Assembly: GCA_002428325.1 (NCBI GenBank)
Contig: DIVR01000074.1
Span: 1 to 44,162 of the forward strand
Direction: 5' to 3'
Length of the DNA: 44,162 bases
From: a bacterium UBP4_UBA6127
GTDB lineage: Bacteria; UBP4; UBA4092
The notes beneath the pieces are model-generated. The model did not search any database and was not told the DNA's origin. It saw nothing but the letters and a program-made list of their open reading frames with translations. Below are positions 10,397-18,694 of the stretch, one piece after another (the stretch's first letter is position 1; each line of letters begins with the position of its first letter). Position numbers and translations under genes: made by a program.

Positions 10397-10588
10397 TTAT
10401 CTCATGCATTCTACCTGAAGCACACTTCCCGAACTCTTCAGGAGATGCCCTTTCTTGACTCCTTTATAATTTTTTGCGGCCTCTAAGGCCTCTGCCATGT
10501 TATCGGCCTGGATGAAAATTAACTGTTCCAGATATTTCCCACTGCCTACATGACCTGCTTTGACGATGCATCGGAACATCTTTTTCAT
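10397..10588 (-). CDS. 63-residue protein of unknown function behind a sigma-54 promoter
   Basis: The start at ATG 10588 is chosen because ATAAGGA lies just upstream; a longer frame to 10630 would run into the promoter. The product is small, basic and soluble-looking (CIVKAGHVGSGKYLEQ, IFIQADNMAEALEAAKNY, VKKGHLLKSSG). It has the appearance of a beta-alpha-beta mini-domain; I do not recognise a family and propose no function. Its promoter is a near-consensus -24/-12 element, and the next gene on the same strand upstream in the sequence order (10886-12883) encodes a sigma-54 activator, so expression is probably conditional. A strong inverted repeat follows the stop. Confidence 0.65.
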   Translation of the reverse strand: MKKMFRCIVKAGHVGSGKYLEQLIFIQADNMAEALEAAKNYKGVKKGHLLKSSGSVLQVECMR

Positions 10589-10613
10589 ATCGTTTTCCTT
10601 ATCTATATATAGG

Positions 10614-10630
10614 TGCAAGATATATGCCAA
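10614..10630 (-). promoter_or_regulatory. Sigma-54 (-24/-12) promoter
   Basis: The minus strand reads TTGGCATATATCTTGCA. The GG of TTGGCA and the GC of TTGC are separated by exactly 10 nt, as required for RpoN promoters (consensus TGGCAC-N5-TTGC). The predicted start is near 10602, 14 nt before the ATG of the 63-residue gene, leaving just enough leader for its AAGGA ribosome site. Confidence 0.8.
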
Positions 10631-10885
10631 GCCAACGATAATAAATCATCTCTCCTAAAATATCGTATATATTATTGTAAATAATAGGGTTATCAAAAAT
10701 ACACCCGTTTACCAAGAAGAAGGGAGAGGGGAGACAAAACAGGTCCACCTGTATGATTATTGAACACTGCTGCTCAATAATTAAACAGTTCCATACATTT
10801 CCGTATTACGCAAGACCCTTCGATAATGGAAGTAATGACCGGATACACCTCCCATTTCAGGGAAAATCAAGGGGTAAGACGGGGG
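10631..10885. other. Spacer between sigma-54 activator gene and its probable target promoter
   Basis: This AT-rich stretch (ATCGTATATATTATTGT, with repeated TATTAT/AATAAT words) lies 5' of the -24/-12 promoter, where an activator's upstream binding sites would be expected. A TTATTGA...TCAATAATTA repeat lies near 10757-10785. I see no gene in it. Confidence 0.4.
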
Positions 10886-12883
10886 TTAGTCGGTTCTAAA
10901 TCCTGGTTTAGCAGGTTTTTGGAGGTTAAATTTCTTGATTTTCTCATAGAGGGTATTCCGGGTCAGGCGGAGGATTTGGGAAGATTTAGAGATATTCCAG
11001 CCGGTTTCATCCAGGACATGGGCAATATAATACTTTTCCAACTCATCCAGGGAGACCAGCTGGTTAAAATGGGCTGGGGGGAGATAGATTTCAGAATCCC
11101 GGGATTCCGGATAAGGAAGAGGTTCTGTAAAGGAGTCTGAGTCCCGGATTTCGGGGGAAGGAGGGTAATTATCTTCCTCAACGATTTGAGCTCCAGCTTC
11201 CAGGAGGGCCAAATCTTCCGCCGTAATCAGGTTAGAGGATGCCATGACGACGATTCTCTGGATAAAATTCTCCAGTTCCCGGATATTGCCGGGCCAATCC
11301 TGGCGTCCCAGGAAATCCAGAGCCGAAGGGGTGAGGGTAATCGCCCCTTTAGCATCATATTTTCGGAGGAAATATTCCACCAGGAAAGGGATATCATCTC
11401 TTCGTTCCCGGAGAGGGGGGATATGGACCGGGATGACATTGAGCCGATAATAGAGGTCTTCTCGGAAAAGGCCCTCGGCAATCATCTGGGAAAGATTCCG
11501 ATTGGTTGCGGCAATAATCCGGACATCGGTGGAAAGGGTTTCGTTTCCTCCCACCCGTTCAAAGGTTTTTTCCTGGATGACCCGGAGCAGTTTGACCTGC
11601 AGGGGGAGGGTCAAATCCCCAATCTCATCCAGAAATAAGCTTCCATGATGAGCCAGTTCAAAACGGCCGATACGGCGGGCAAAAGCCCCGGTAAAAGACC
11701 CTCTTTCATGGCCGAACAGTTCAGATTCAATCAAGTTTTCAGGAATCGCGGCGCAATTCACCACAACAAAGGGATGATGGCCCCTGGGGCTGTTATGGTG
11801 AATAATTCTGGAGAGGAGTTCTTTCCCGGTGCCATTTTCCCCGGTAATCAAGACGGTAGAATCAGAGGCGGCCGCCAGCCGGGCTTTACGGAGGACATTG
11901 CGCATAATCTGAGAGGAGCCGATAATCCGGGGAATCCCCTGATTTTCCGGGTTCATTTCCCCATTAGAGGGGGATGAGGGATGCCCGGCGCCTCCCATGG
12001 GTTTAGCCAGATCAAAAAGGAAAGAGGCCCCTTCGGAAGCGCTCATGAAATCCCGGAAAGCTTCCGGGACATGGCCGGCCACCCCTTCTTTGGCATAGAC
12101 CAGGGCCAGATTATAGACGGCATTGGAATTACCCGGTTCTTTTTTCAGGATTTCATTGAATTGGCGGATAGCCTCCCGGGACCTGCCCAGTTTATATAGG
12201 GCAATCCCCAGGTTATTTTGGGGACCCAGGACATCGAAAGTGGGAAGGGCGTTTTCAATAATAAATTCATATTCATGGACAGCCTCCTCTAATTTTCCCA
12301 GAGAGAGGAAGGAGTCGGCCAGGGATTGATGGGCGGCCAGCAGGTCAGGATTCAAACGAATGGCTTCCTGCATATCTTTCAGGGAGGCTTCCAGCTTGCC
12401 GGAAGACCTGAGAGCCAACCCCCGGTAAAGACAGGCATCTGCCAGGTAATACTGGAGTTTAGGATAAAAGAGGCCTAAATAATATTCCCCGGGGATAAAA
12501 TCCCGTTCGGCTTTTTCGATGGAACGGCTGAGATAATCGAGGGCATCTTTCAATTCCGACCGATGGAGGCAAATCAATCCCAAGTTAAAAAATAAATCGG
12601 CATAATCAGCTCCCAGTTCCAGTGCCAGCCGGTAAATCTGTTGGGCTTCTTCCCAGTTACGGGCATGGAGGGCAGCATGGCCTCTTTCCCGGGAGAAAGC
12701 CCCATCGGGTGGATATTCCAGGGAAAGCTGGTCATAAGCTTTCAATGCGGCATCATAATCCCCCAGCATAAACAGTTTACGGGAAGCAGTGGTATCCACA
12801 CCGGAAGATTCCAGCCGGTTCCCGCAATGGGGACAGAACCGATCTTTAGAAACCAGTTTTCCGCCGCATTTCGAACATTTCAT
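10886..12883 (-). CDS. Sigma-54 dependent transcriptional activator with zinc-ribbon and TPR sensory region
   Basis: The 665-residue protein begins with a CxxC...CxxC zinc ribbon (Cys3, Cys6, Cys17, Cys20). TPR repeats follow (about 35-285, e.g. AAYNLGLICLHRSELKDAL-like units ending in alanine/leucine-rich helices). The central AAA+ domain (about 318-550) has Walker A GENGTGKE (348-355), the sigma-54 contact loop GSFTGA (395-400, a tolerated variant of GAFTGA), Walker B LFLDEIGD (416-423) and the arginine-finger region DLYYRLNV. The C-terminus (about 610-655) is a Fis-type helix-turn-helix (NISKSSQILRLTRNTLYEKIKKF). No receiver, GAF or PAS domain is present, so activation is presumably through protein-protein contacts of the TPR region. 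A small TPR-like gene lies 74 bp upstream on the same strand. The nearby -24/-12 promoter of the 63-residue gene is the obvious candidate target. Confidence 0.92.
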   Translation of the reverse strand: MKCSKCGGKLVSKDRFCPHCGNRLESSGVDTTASRKLFMLGDYDAALKAYDQLSLEYPPDGAFSRERGHAALHARNWEEAQQIYRLALELGADYADLFFNLGLICLHRSELKDALDYLSRSIEKAERDFIPGEYYLGLFYPKLQYYLADACLYRGLALRSSGKLEASLKDMQEAIRLNPDLLAAHQSLADSFLSLGKLEEAVHEYEFIIENALPTFDVLGPQNNLGIALYKLGRSREAIRQFNEILKKEPGNSNAVYNLALVYAKEGVAGHVPEAFRDFMSASEGASFLFDLAKPMGGAGHPSSPSNGEMNPENQGIPRIIGSSQIMRNVLRKARLAAASDSTVLITGENGTGKELLSRIIHHNSPRGHHPFVVVNCAAIPENLIESELFGHERGSFTGAFARRIGRFELAHHGSLFLDEIGDLTLPLQVKLLRVIQEKTFERVGGNETLSTDVRIIAATNRNLSQMIAEGLFREDLYYRLNVIPVHIPPLRERRDDIPFLVEYFLRKYDAKGAITLTPSALDFLGRQDWPGNIRELENFIQRIVVMASSNLITAEDLALLEAGAQIVEEDNYPPSPEIRDSDSFTEPLPYPESRDSEIYLPPAHFNQLVSLDELEKYYIAHVLDETGWNISKSSQILRLTRNTLYEKIKKFNLQKPAKPGFRTD

Positions 12884-12957
12884 GAAACAGTTCGACCTTT
12901 CATTTGCGGGAATACTCAGAATCCCGCAAGGTAGTGGTTAAATCATCAATCAATGAA

Positions 12958-13335
12958 TTATTTTACTATTCGGAGGGGCGGCTGGTTGGCATCATCAGTA
13001 AGTTTATTCTCCGTATGAGAAATAACTTCCGGGTCCCGGCGTAAATAACGAATCCGTTCCAGGGCAATATAGGCAAATTTAGGATATTTTTCCGCCAAAT
13101 CCAGGTAAATCAGTTCAGCTTCCCGGAATTTCTTTTCCTGTTCCAGGAGATACCCTTTACGGAATTCCTTCTCAAACTCGGTTAATTCCTGCCGTTCCTC
13201 TTCATTGAGGGATTTCAGCAAATAGGCCAATCCCCCTAAGGCAGAGGCGCTCAAGAAGGCTATGAAATAGGGGGGAAATGCCAGGCTTAACAGCAAAAAA
13301 CCGACTGAAGCCATTCCCCATTCCTCTTTCCGCAT
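12958..13335 (-). CDS. Small membrane protein with a TPR-like C-terminal region
   Basis: The 125-residue product has two adjacent hydrophobic segments (about 9-22 and 24-39, GFLLLSLAFPPYFIAFL.. and a Gly/Ala-rich helix). A charged helical region follows with a TPR-like motif (EQEKKFREAELIYLDLAEKYPKFAYIALE is split over about 69-97). The start is supported by CAGGAG 9 nt before the ATG. It is the gene immediately 5' of the sigma-54 activator, 74 bp away in the same orientation, so co-transcription is likely and a role in presenting a signal to that regulator's TPR domain is possible. No named family is recognised. Confidence 0.65.
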   Translation of the reverse strand: MRKEEWGMASVGFLLLSLAFPPYFIAFLSASALGGLAYLLKSLNEEERQELTEFEKEFRKGYLLEQEKKFREAELIYLDLAEKYPKFAYIALERIRYLRRDPEVISHTENKLTDDANQPPLRIVK

Positions 13336-13498
13336 GGACGAACTCCTGACTGGATTTAGCGGACAATCCCAGATACCCGGAAATCTATATTCCGATGACC
13401 GGGCCTCCTCTCCTTAATTGCAGGATAGCAAACAAAAACCCCTGCCGTCAAGATTATTTCACCGGAAGAGGAGAGGTTCTTTTCCCCTGGAAATCAGG

Positions 13499-14656
13499 TT
13501 AACTATGTTTAAATATTTTAAACAGATGGTCTTGGAGGAATTCTTCCGAGGGGATGATCCCAATTCCCGGTTCCTCAGTCAGGTATCCTGAGGCATCATG
13601 GAATACCTTTTGAATATCTCCCGGGTCTTCACTCAAGAACTGAGGGCCATTGAAATCGATGGGAACAGGAGAATCCAGGGTCGCAAAAAGCTGGCATCCG
13701 GCCGCAAAACCCAGGGATGATTCCGTCAACCCGCTGGCCAGAATTTGGATTCCATGGGATTGGGCCATCTGAATACATTCATAAGTCCTGGCCAATCCTC
13801 CCAGTTTGGAGATTTTCAAGACAACAGCATCCAAAACCTTCATATTAGCAAGGTGTTTCAGGAGGTTCGGGGAAAAGACAGATTCATCCAGGGCCAGGGG
13901 AATCCCGATTTTATATTTCAGTTCTTTCAGTCCTTCAAAATCATCTGATTCCAGGGGTTGTTCCAGCAGATTGATCCCCAGGGATTCCAATTCCCGGGCC
14001 AGGGTTATAGCTTCCTGGAGGTGATAGGCCTGATTGGCATCGGCCCAAAGGAAAGAAGCGGGGGCAACACTTCTGGCGGCTTTCATTAATTCCAAATCCA
14101 TCCCGACACCAAATCCCAACTTCACTTTGAACCCCCGATATCCCAGGGAGAGAGCCTTGGTAATCTGGGACTCCACTTCGTCAGGAGATGAAGCGCTGAC
14201 AGTATAAATCAATGGCAGGCTCTGGTGTTTAGCTCCGCCAAACAAATCAGCCAGAGGGATTCCTTTCCTTCGGGCTTGCAGGTCATGCCACGCCATATCC
14301 AAGGCAGATTTGGCGATAGGCTGGCCCATGAAGAGTCCCGGAGCGATTTCCCGGGAAAGAATCCGGTCAAACCCGGCTTTATCATTGATAGGAGTCCCCA
14401 TCAGGGCAGGGACCAGGAAATGGCTGAGAGTGGTGAAGACGCTTTGAGGGGTTTCATAAGACCAGTATCGGCTGGGCCTAGCTTCTCCCCAACCTTCCAC
14501 CCCTTCAGAATCCCGGACCCGGATGAAGATATGGGGGGCTTTTTCCCCCAGAGACCCAGCAGTTCCACGGGATAGATGAAATTCTCTCTGGTAGGTTAAT
14601 CCCACCGGATAGATATCAATCTCTTCAAATAGAATCTTCAGATTAATAGTTGCCAT
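13499..14656 (-). CDS. Enolase-superfamily enzyme of the muconate-cycloisomerase subgroup (dipeptide epimerase / o-succinylbenzoate synthase-like)
   Basis: The two-domain enolase fold protein has about 385 residues. The barrel carries the MLE-subgroup signature: KVK (acid/base lysines about 177 and 179 in this start), metal ligands in WADANQ (Asp206), LLEQP (Glu232) and ALDES (Asp257), and KISKLGG with Lys281. These residues abstract an alpha proton next to a carboxylate. The subgroup contains cycloisomerases, OSB synthases and L-Ala-D/L-Glu and other dipeptide epimerases, and sequence alone does not decide. No menaquinone or aromatic-degradation genes are nearby, which slightly favours an epimerase. 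I chose ATG 14656 (purine-rich GGGAATGGGG upstream); a further in-frame ATG at 14692 has no ribosome site. Confidence 0.82.
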   Translation of the reverse strand: MATINLKILFEEIDIYPVGLTYQREFHLSRGTAGSLGEKAPHIFIRVRDSEGVEGWGEARPSRYWSYETPQSVFTTLSHFLVPALMGTPINDKAGFDRILSREIAPGLFMGQPIAKSALDMAWHDLQARRKGIPLADLFGGAKHQSLPLIYTVSASSPDEVESQITKALSLGYRGFKVKLGFGVGMDLELMKAARSVAPASFLWADANQAYHLQEAITLARELESLGINLLEQPLESDDFEGLKELKYKIGIPLALDESVFSPNLLKHLANMKVLDAVVLKISKLGGLARTYECIQMAQSHGIQILASGLTESSLGFAAGCQLFATLDSPVPIDFNGPQFLSEDPGDIQKVFHDASGYLTEEPGIGIIPSEEFLQDHLFKIFKHS

Positions 14657-14806
14657 TGTGTATGTTACCCCATTCCCTGATAAAAATCTCATTCAATCAT
14701 GGATACTATTATTATAACTATCGGTCCAGCCGATGGAGTGTTGACTAGCCCCGATATACTATTCCCTTTTTCCCGGGGGGAAAATATCTCCATTCAAGAG
14801 ACCTGA

Positions 14807-16369
14807 TTAGATAGCATGGGGTTCAGGCCATTTGAGGCTGATCCCCAGTTTTACTAGATTCTGCTGATAGGTCTGGAGGAGATTTTCTTTTTCCCTGACG
14901 GCCTGAGGAGGCACCTGGTATTGGAGGCAGAAAGAAGCCAGGGCTCCCGCGGATTCCCCAATATTCCATTCCACCGGATGCAGCCGGTAGGCTCCATTGG
15001 TAATATGGGTAGTGCCGATATTCTTATTGGCAGGAATCAGGTTTTTGATTCTGACCGGCAGCAAGGCTCCCAGGGGAATCTGGAAGGGACAGCAGCCGAC
15101 ATCAATATAGGGTTTCCCTCCGGAGGAAGGATGAAGGTCGATTCGATAGAGGCCGATACCCACGGAATCAGGGAAAAGCTCGGCTTTCTTGTCGGGCCGA
15201 AGTTCTGAAGCGACATGATGTTCAGTTACCCGGAAAACCGGTTTGATTCGGCGGGATTCCCGGATGTAGGGATACTGGGCAAGTCCATGGGCAGTCCCTA
15301 CACCATCAGGCCGAAGGCGGAGACCCGGATACCCGGCTCCCCCATCCGGTCTGGGGGCTTCGGTCTGCAGCCAGTAAAGGAGGCTGAAAGACAGATTCCT
15401 GGCGGATTGCAGGAGATTTTCTTGGGTTTGCGGGTCTTTATCAATCAAATTCCCTCCCATAAAATCATTATGGGGCCAATTGACCAGGCAAAGGTCGCTG
15501 GAGAAGAAATCTTCTTCAAAATTAGTCTTATCGATAACCCTCCGATAACGCCAGAGGGAATAACCTTCCTCTTCCAATCCGGGAAAGAGGCAATACTGGC
15601 GGGGCTGCAAGGTGACAGGATGAGGCTGAACCCATTGGAGGGGCTGGGACTTTTTAATTTCCTCATACCCTTGGGGTTTATCGATGACCCAATTTTCATT
15701 GGGCTGATAATCCATCAGAAAACAATAGGTGAAAGATTGGACATCCTCAGGGTCGGCAGGGCCGGCGAGGGCATGGGGTTCCTGGGTATCGGACTGGGAC
15801 TCGGCGCCGGAGACATATTCAGTCCCGGTCAGGGGAAGTAAATCCCCCAATTCGGTGGCATCCAGAACATAGTCGGCTTCCACGGTTATCAAAATATCTT
15901 CACAGAGATTCTTGAAGGTGACCGAGATGACTTTATCATCCTGGACCTGGGCGGAAACGGGCTGGTGGCGGGTCAGCAGAGTCAGCCGGCCGCTGGCTAA
16001 AAAGGGGCTGAGCATCTCTTCCAGGACAGCCCGGGCTACCCGAGGTTCATGGCAAACGGCGCTGACATCCCCATTGCCTGGATTCAGGCGGGATTTGGCT
16101 CTGGCGCTGGGGACCAGGGGATAATGGGCTTTATAATATTGGCGAATCCCATTACGCAGACGGGCCCAAGTCTCGGTCCCGCCGAAAGATTCTATCCAGG
16201 GATGTTCATCGGGAGCCGATACGGCCTGAGAAGTCAGCTGACCCCCAATCCAGTCGCATTCTTCAGTCAGGATGACCTTCTGGCCCAGGCGGCAGGCAGA
16301 CAAGGCGGCAGCGCAGCCCCCCAAGCCTCCACCCGCAATTAAAATATCACAGGAAATTTGAGTTTTCAT
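14807..16369 (-). CDS. FAD-dependent oxidoreductase (FAD_oxidored family)
   Basis: The 520-residue protein opens with the dinucleotide-binding motif IAGGGLGGCAAALSA, then an acidic residue (TEE) at the end of the second strand and DWIGGQLTSQ. This is the layout of the FAD_oxidored family (PF12831-like), often found in carbohydrate or organic-acid gene clusters. Near the C-terminus GIGLYRIDLH, IPLGALLPVRIKNLIPANKNIG and GAYRLHPVEWNIGESAGALA are typical of the family and complete the FAD site. The substrate is unknown. The start at ATG 16369 is set by GAGGTG six nt upstream; the frame is open to 16462, but that extension (MRLRLYSF...) lacks a ribosome site. The enolase-superfamily gene lies 150 bp downstream on the same strand. 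Confidence 0.82.
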   Translation of the reverse strand: MKTQISCDILIAGGGLGGCAAALSACRLGQKVILTEECDWIGGQLTSQAVSAPDEHPWIESFGGTETWARLRNGIRQYYKAHYPLVPSARAKSRLNPGNGDVSAVCHEPRVARAVLEEMLSPFLASGRLTLLTRHQPVSAQVQDDKVISVTFKNLCEDILITVEADYVLDATELGDLLPLTGTEYVSGAESQSDTQEPHALAGPADPEDVQSFTYCFLMDYQPNENWVIDKPQGYEEIKKSQPLQWVQPHPVTLQPRQYCLFPGLEEEGYSLWRYRRVIDKTNFEEDFFSSDLCLVNWPHNDFMGGNLIDKDPQTQENLLQSARNLSFSLLYWLQTEAPRPDGGAGYPGLRLRPDGVGTAHGLAQYPYIRESRRIKPVFRVTEHHVASELRPDKKAELFPDSVGIGLYRIDLHPSSGGKPYIDVGCCPFQIPLGALLPVRIKNLIPANKNIGTTHITNGAYRLHPVEWNIGESAGALASFCLQYQVPPQAVREKENLLQTYQQNLVKLGISLKWPEPHAI

Positions 16370-16513
16370 GTTTTTCACCTCAAAAGAAAGTATACCAAAG
16401 CAAGGCCCTTTTCCTAAAGAAGAACTCATCCCTCCAAGAAATGAATATAAACGCAGACGCACATCCTGACCCTACTTAAGAAGAAGATGGGGGTTGTCCG
16501 GCAGATATAAAAA

Positions 16514-16588
16514 TGGAGCGGGAGACGGGGATCGAACCCGTGACATTCAGCTTGGGAAGCTGACGTTCTACCGCTGAACTACTCCCGC
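16514..16588 (-). tRNA. tRNA-Gly (anticodon CCC)
   Basis: A full cloverleaf on the minus strand: acceptor GCGGGAG paired with CTCCCGC, D-arm GTTCAGCGGTAGAAC, anticodon stem TCAGC/GCTGA with loop TTCCCAA (anticodon CCC, codon GGG), T-arm GGGTTCGATCCCC, discriminator T and encoded CCA. The sequence strongly resembles bacterial tRNA-Gly(CCC). Confidence 0.97.
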
Positions 16589-16615
16589 TCAAACGGTTAG
16601 TGATTACAGTCAATC

Positions 16616-16645
16616 ATTTTAACATTATCCCTCTTCCTGACGCAA
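16616..16645 (-). promoter_or_regulatory. Possible promoter of tRNA-Gly
   Basis: The minus strand has TTGCGT (16645-16640), an 18-nt spacer and TAAAAT (16621-16616). The predicted start is about 20 nt before the mature tRNA. Confidence 0.45.
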
Positions 16646-17220
16646 TCGGAAGAAAGATATGCCCAACCTTTATCAGGTAATATCTTCATTCATAAGAATC
16701 AAACAAAAATAATTTCTATTTATTAAGAATTGAGGATAAAAATAACCCTCCCGACTTGAGCTAATCAGTGCTTTAAAACCTAAAATACATAACGCTAATA
16801 TACGGAACTCAAGTTTCGCGATACATCTATCTGGACTCTCTTCAGTTCTTCCCCGAAACTTTTAGCCTGGCTTAACCGGAAAACTATCCCTTACTTCAAT
16901 ACCTTAAATCAGAACCCTCTATGTATCGCTGATCTCTGATTAATGCTTTTAGTATTTAATTCTTTACCCTGATAGGAGGTAAAAACAACCTTTCCAGTTA
17001 CGACAGCCTTAAAAGGTTCACCTGCCAAAAAATATTGTTCTACCTACTTTTTTCTCCCACTATCTCGTCCTTCCAGGACAGTCCTACTCAGGCAGGAGGA
17101 GTAGAAAAATCTAAACTAGAATGAGCAGTCACTAATTCTGTCGGTTTATTGTCTCCGTAGAAGCTGGCTTAGCAATAAAAGAAGTGAAAGAATGACTCTG
17201 ACTCCAGCATTTACTGGAAT
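16646..17220. other. Long AT-rich noncoding stretch with several inverted repeats
   Basis: No convincing ORF is seen. Inverted repeats: ACTTGAG (16754-16760) with CTCAAGT (16808-16814); GCGATACAT (16818-16826) with ATGTATCGC (16921-16929); AACCTTT with AAAGGTT (about 16988-17021); CTACTC with GAGTAG (about 17083-17103). They could be a structured RNA, operator sites or a decayed element. It lies between tRNA-Gly and the AT-rich PLD module. Confidence 0.4.
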
Positions 17221-17249
17221 TTGACATCCTATATCATTATCCTTAAAAT
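17221..17249 (+). promoter_or_regulatory. Sigma-70 promoter of the small-protein/PLD operon
   Basis: TTGACA (17221-17226), exactly 17 nt, then TAAAAT (17244-17249). The start site would be near 17256, about 19 nt before the ATG at 17275, leaving room for the GGAGG ribosome site at 17264-17268. Confidence 0.8.
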
Positions 17250-17274
17250 GCGATTATCTTTATGGAGGAAAACA

Positions 17275-17391
17275 ATGGAACCCAATAATCTATCAATTAG
17301 CAATAAGGAATATGCTTCATACTTAAAAGAGTATGACCATTATCTGGAGGAAAACCGAAAATTCATGGCTATAATAAGGAGTGTAAAATGA
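17275..17391 (+). CDS. 38-residue protein translationally coupled to the PLD-family gene
   Basis: ATG 17275 follows TGGAGGAAAACA (strong ribosome site, 6-nt spacing). The charged, helical product (EYASYLKEYDHYLEEN, then RKFMAIIRSVK) ends with TGA at 17389-17391. That stop overlaps the ATG of the next gene as ATGA, the hallmark of translational coupling. A near-perfect promoter lies just upstream. No family is recognised. It may be a partner or regulatory subunit of the PLD protein, or a leader that sets its translation rate. Confidence 0.7.
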   Translation: MEPNNLSISNKEYASYLKEYDHYLEENRKFMAIIRSVK

Positions 17392-18536
17392 TACGTTTTT
17401 TAAATAATAAAGAAATATATGATACATTAAAAAAAACAACTGAAAATAGTTTCAATACTGCATTTGTAATGGTCGCTTTTATCGGAAATAATGGATTTGG
17501 ATATCTACCAGAGGCATGGAAAGAGGCTAAAGAAGTAAATTTTATCGTCAACTTAAGTAATAATGCGGTTTGTATAGGAGCGACTAATCCAAAAGCAATT
17601 AAATCTATTCAACGACGCCCGAACACCTACATCAGGGCAAATGACAAGCTTCACGCAAAAATGTATATTATCGACAACACCCTGATTCTAACGTCTGCTA
17701 ATTTAAGCGGAAATGCCTTTGATAATAATCATGAAACCGCCTTATATACTGATAATCCGAAAATAGTAAAACAGGCAAAACAATATTTTACTAATCTTTG
17801 GGATTCAGATGAAACTTACACCATTGAAAACAAAATCGATGAGAAGATAAATTTATGGGAAAAAAGTAAAAAAAAGAGAATAGAATTTAGAAAATTATTC
17901 GGTGGATATAACAGGCGCCCATCTATACCTTTATTATCTCTTCCAGAAAATGAAGTTAGACTACCAGACAATACTCAAGCTCGCATAACTTATTTCTTTA
18001 AAATATTCCTTAAAGATAAAGAATATGGAGTTGATTGGGCACAAAATGAATTGAAAACTAAACAAAATGATTTTAGAAAATTACTTTCAAGAAACAATCT
18101 TAGGAAAAATCAATCCAGGGAAAAAGCCGAGCTTATCTATAATTTAGCTTGGGGAGATGCCCGAAATATTTCAAAAAATAAATTTCTTAATAATGGCGTA
18201 GATAAAATCTTTAATGAATGTGAAAATCTCCTTTATGGTTCCGGTCCTATAGAAATTAGATTTGATAGATTTAAAAAAAGGCTGAAATGGGCAGGGCCAT
18301 CATTACCCTCAACACTTCTTTGCTTATCAAATCCTAAAGAATTCACTTTTTGGAACAGTATAACAATAAAAGCATTTCATATATTAAAAATACGATTACC
18401 AAAAGGAAAAGGTGGTGCCAAGTATTCAGCTATTTGTAGATACCAAAAAGAAATTATCCAAAAATATACTACATTAAAAAACCTATTTGAAGTTGATAAA
18501 TTAATGGAACATATTGGAAAGGAATTAATAAAATAG
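17388..18536 (+). CDS. Phospholipase D-superfamily (single HKD motif) nuclease-like protein
   Basis: The 382-residue protein has an N-terminal PLDc_2-type domain (about 1-140). Its single HKD motif is KLHAKMYIIDNTLILTSANLS: His89, Lys91 and Asp96, followed by the SANLSG strand and HETALY (Glu117). One HKD per chain implies an active site formed by a dimer, as in bacterial PLD nucleases and the BfiI/NgoFVII type of restriction enzyme. The remaining 240 residues are Lys/Asn-rich and unrecognised, possibly a DNA-binding or specificity domain. The gene is clearly more AT-rich than its neighbours and lies next to a tRNA, consistent with horizontal acquisition. No methyltransferase is adjacent. A stand-alone defence nuclease is a reasonable but unproved reading; lipid hydrolysis is less likely because there is no signal peptide. 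Confidence 0.8.
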   Translation: MIRFLNNKEIYDTLKKTTENSFNTAFVMVAFIGNNGFGYLPEAWKEAKEVNFIVNLSNNAVCIGATNPKAIKSIQRRPNTYIRANDKLHAKMYIIDNTLILTSANLSGNAFDNNHETALYTDNPKIVKQAKQYFTNLWDSDETYTIENKIDEKINLWEKSKKKRIEFRKLFGGYNRRPSIPLLSLPENEVRLPDNTQARITYFFKIFLKDKEYGVDWAQNELKTKQNDFRKLLSRNNLRKNQSREKAELIYNLAWGDARNISKNKFLNNGVDKIFNECENLLYGSGPIEIRFDRFKKRLKWAGPSLPSTLLCLSNPKEFTFWNSITIKAFHILKIRLPKGKGGAKYSAICRYQKEIIQKYTTLKNLFEVDKLMEHIGKELIK

Positions 18537-18557
18537 TTTTGTTTAATTCTTTCAAAG

Positions 18558-18583
18558 AGGCTATTTGCCTAGTTTGTTTTTCT
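18558..18583 (+). terminator. Weak terminator after the PLD gene
   Basis: A short AGGC-TATTT-GCCT hairpin is followed by AGTTTGTTTTTCT, 20 nt after the stop codon. The stem is only 4-5 bp, so efficiency is doubtful. Confidence 0.35.
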
Positions 18584-18694
18584 AATTGAGACAAAAACAA
18601 ATCTCTTAACAATTCTAAAACTATCATAAATAAAGAGACTGGGAAAAATTTTAAGCCTATTATTCCAGCCTTTCAATAACCAGTAACCAGAACC

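Noticed and set aside
15215..15841. 208-codon plus-strand frame
   Set aside because: It is antisense to the FAD oxidoreductase, whose motifs are unambiguous; composition-driven shadow.
16514..18540. tRNA-Gly as integration site of a genomic island carrying the PLD module
   Set aside because: No integrase, no repeated tRNA 3' end, and the module lies on the 5' side of the tRNA; AT-rich transfer is possible but attachment sites are not supported.
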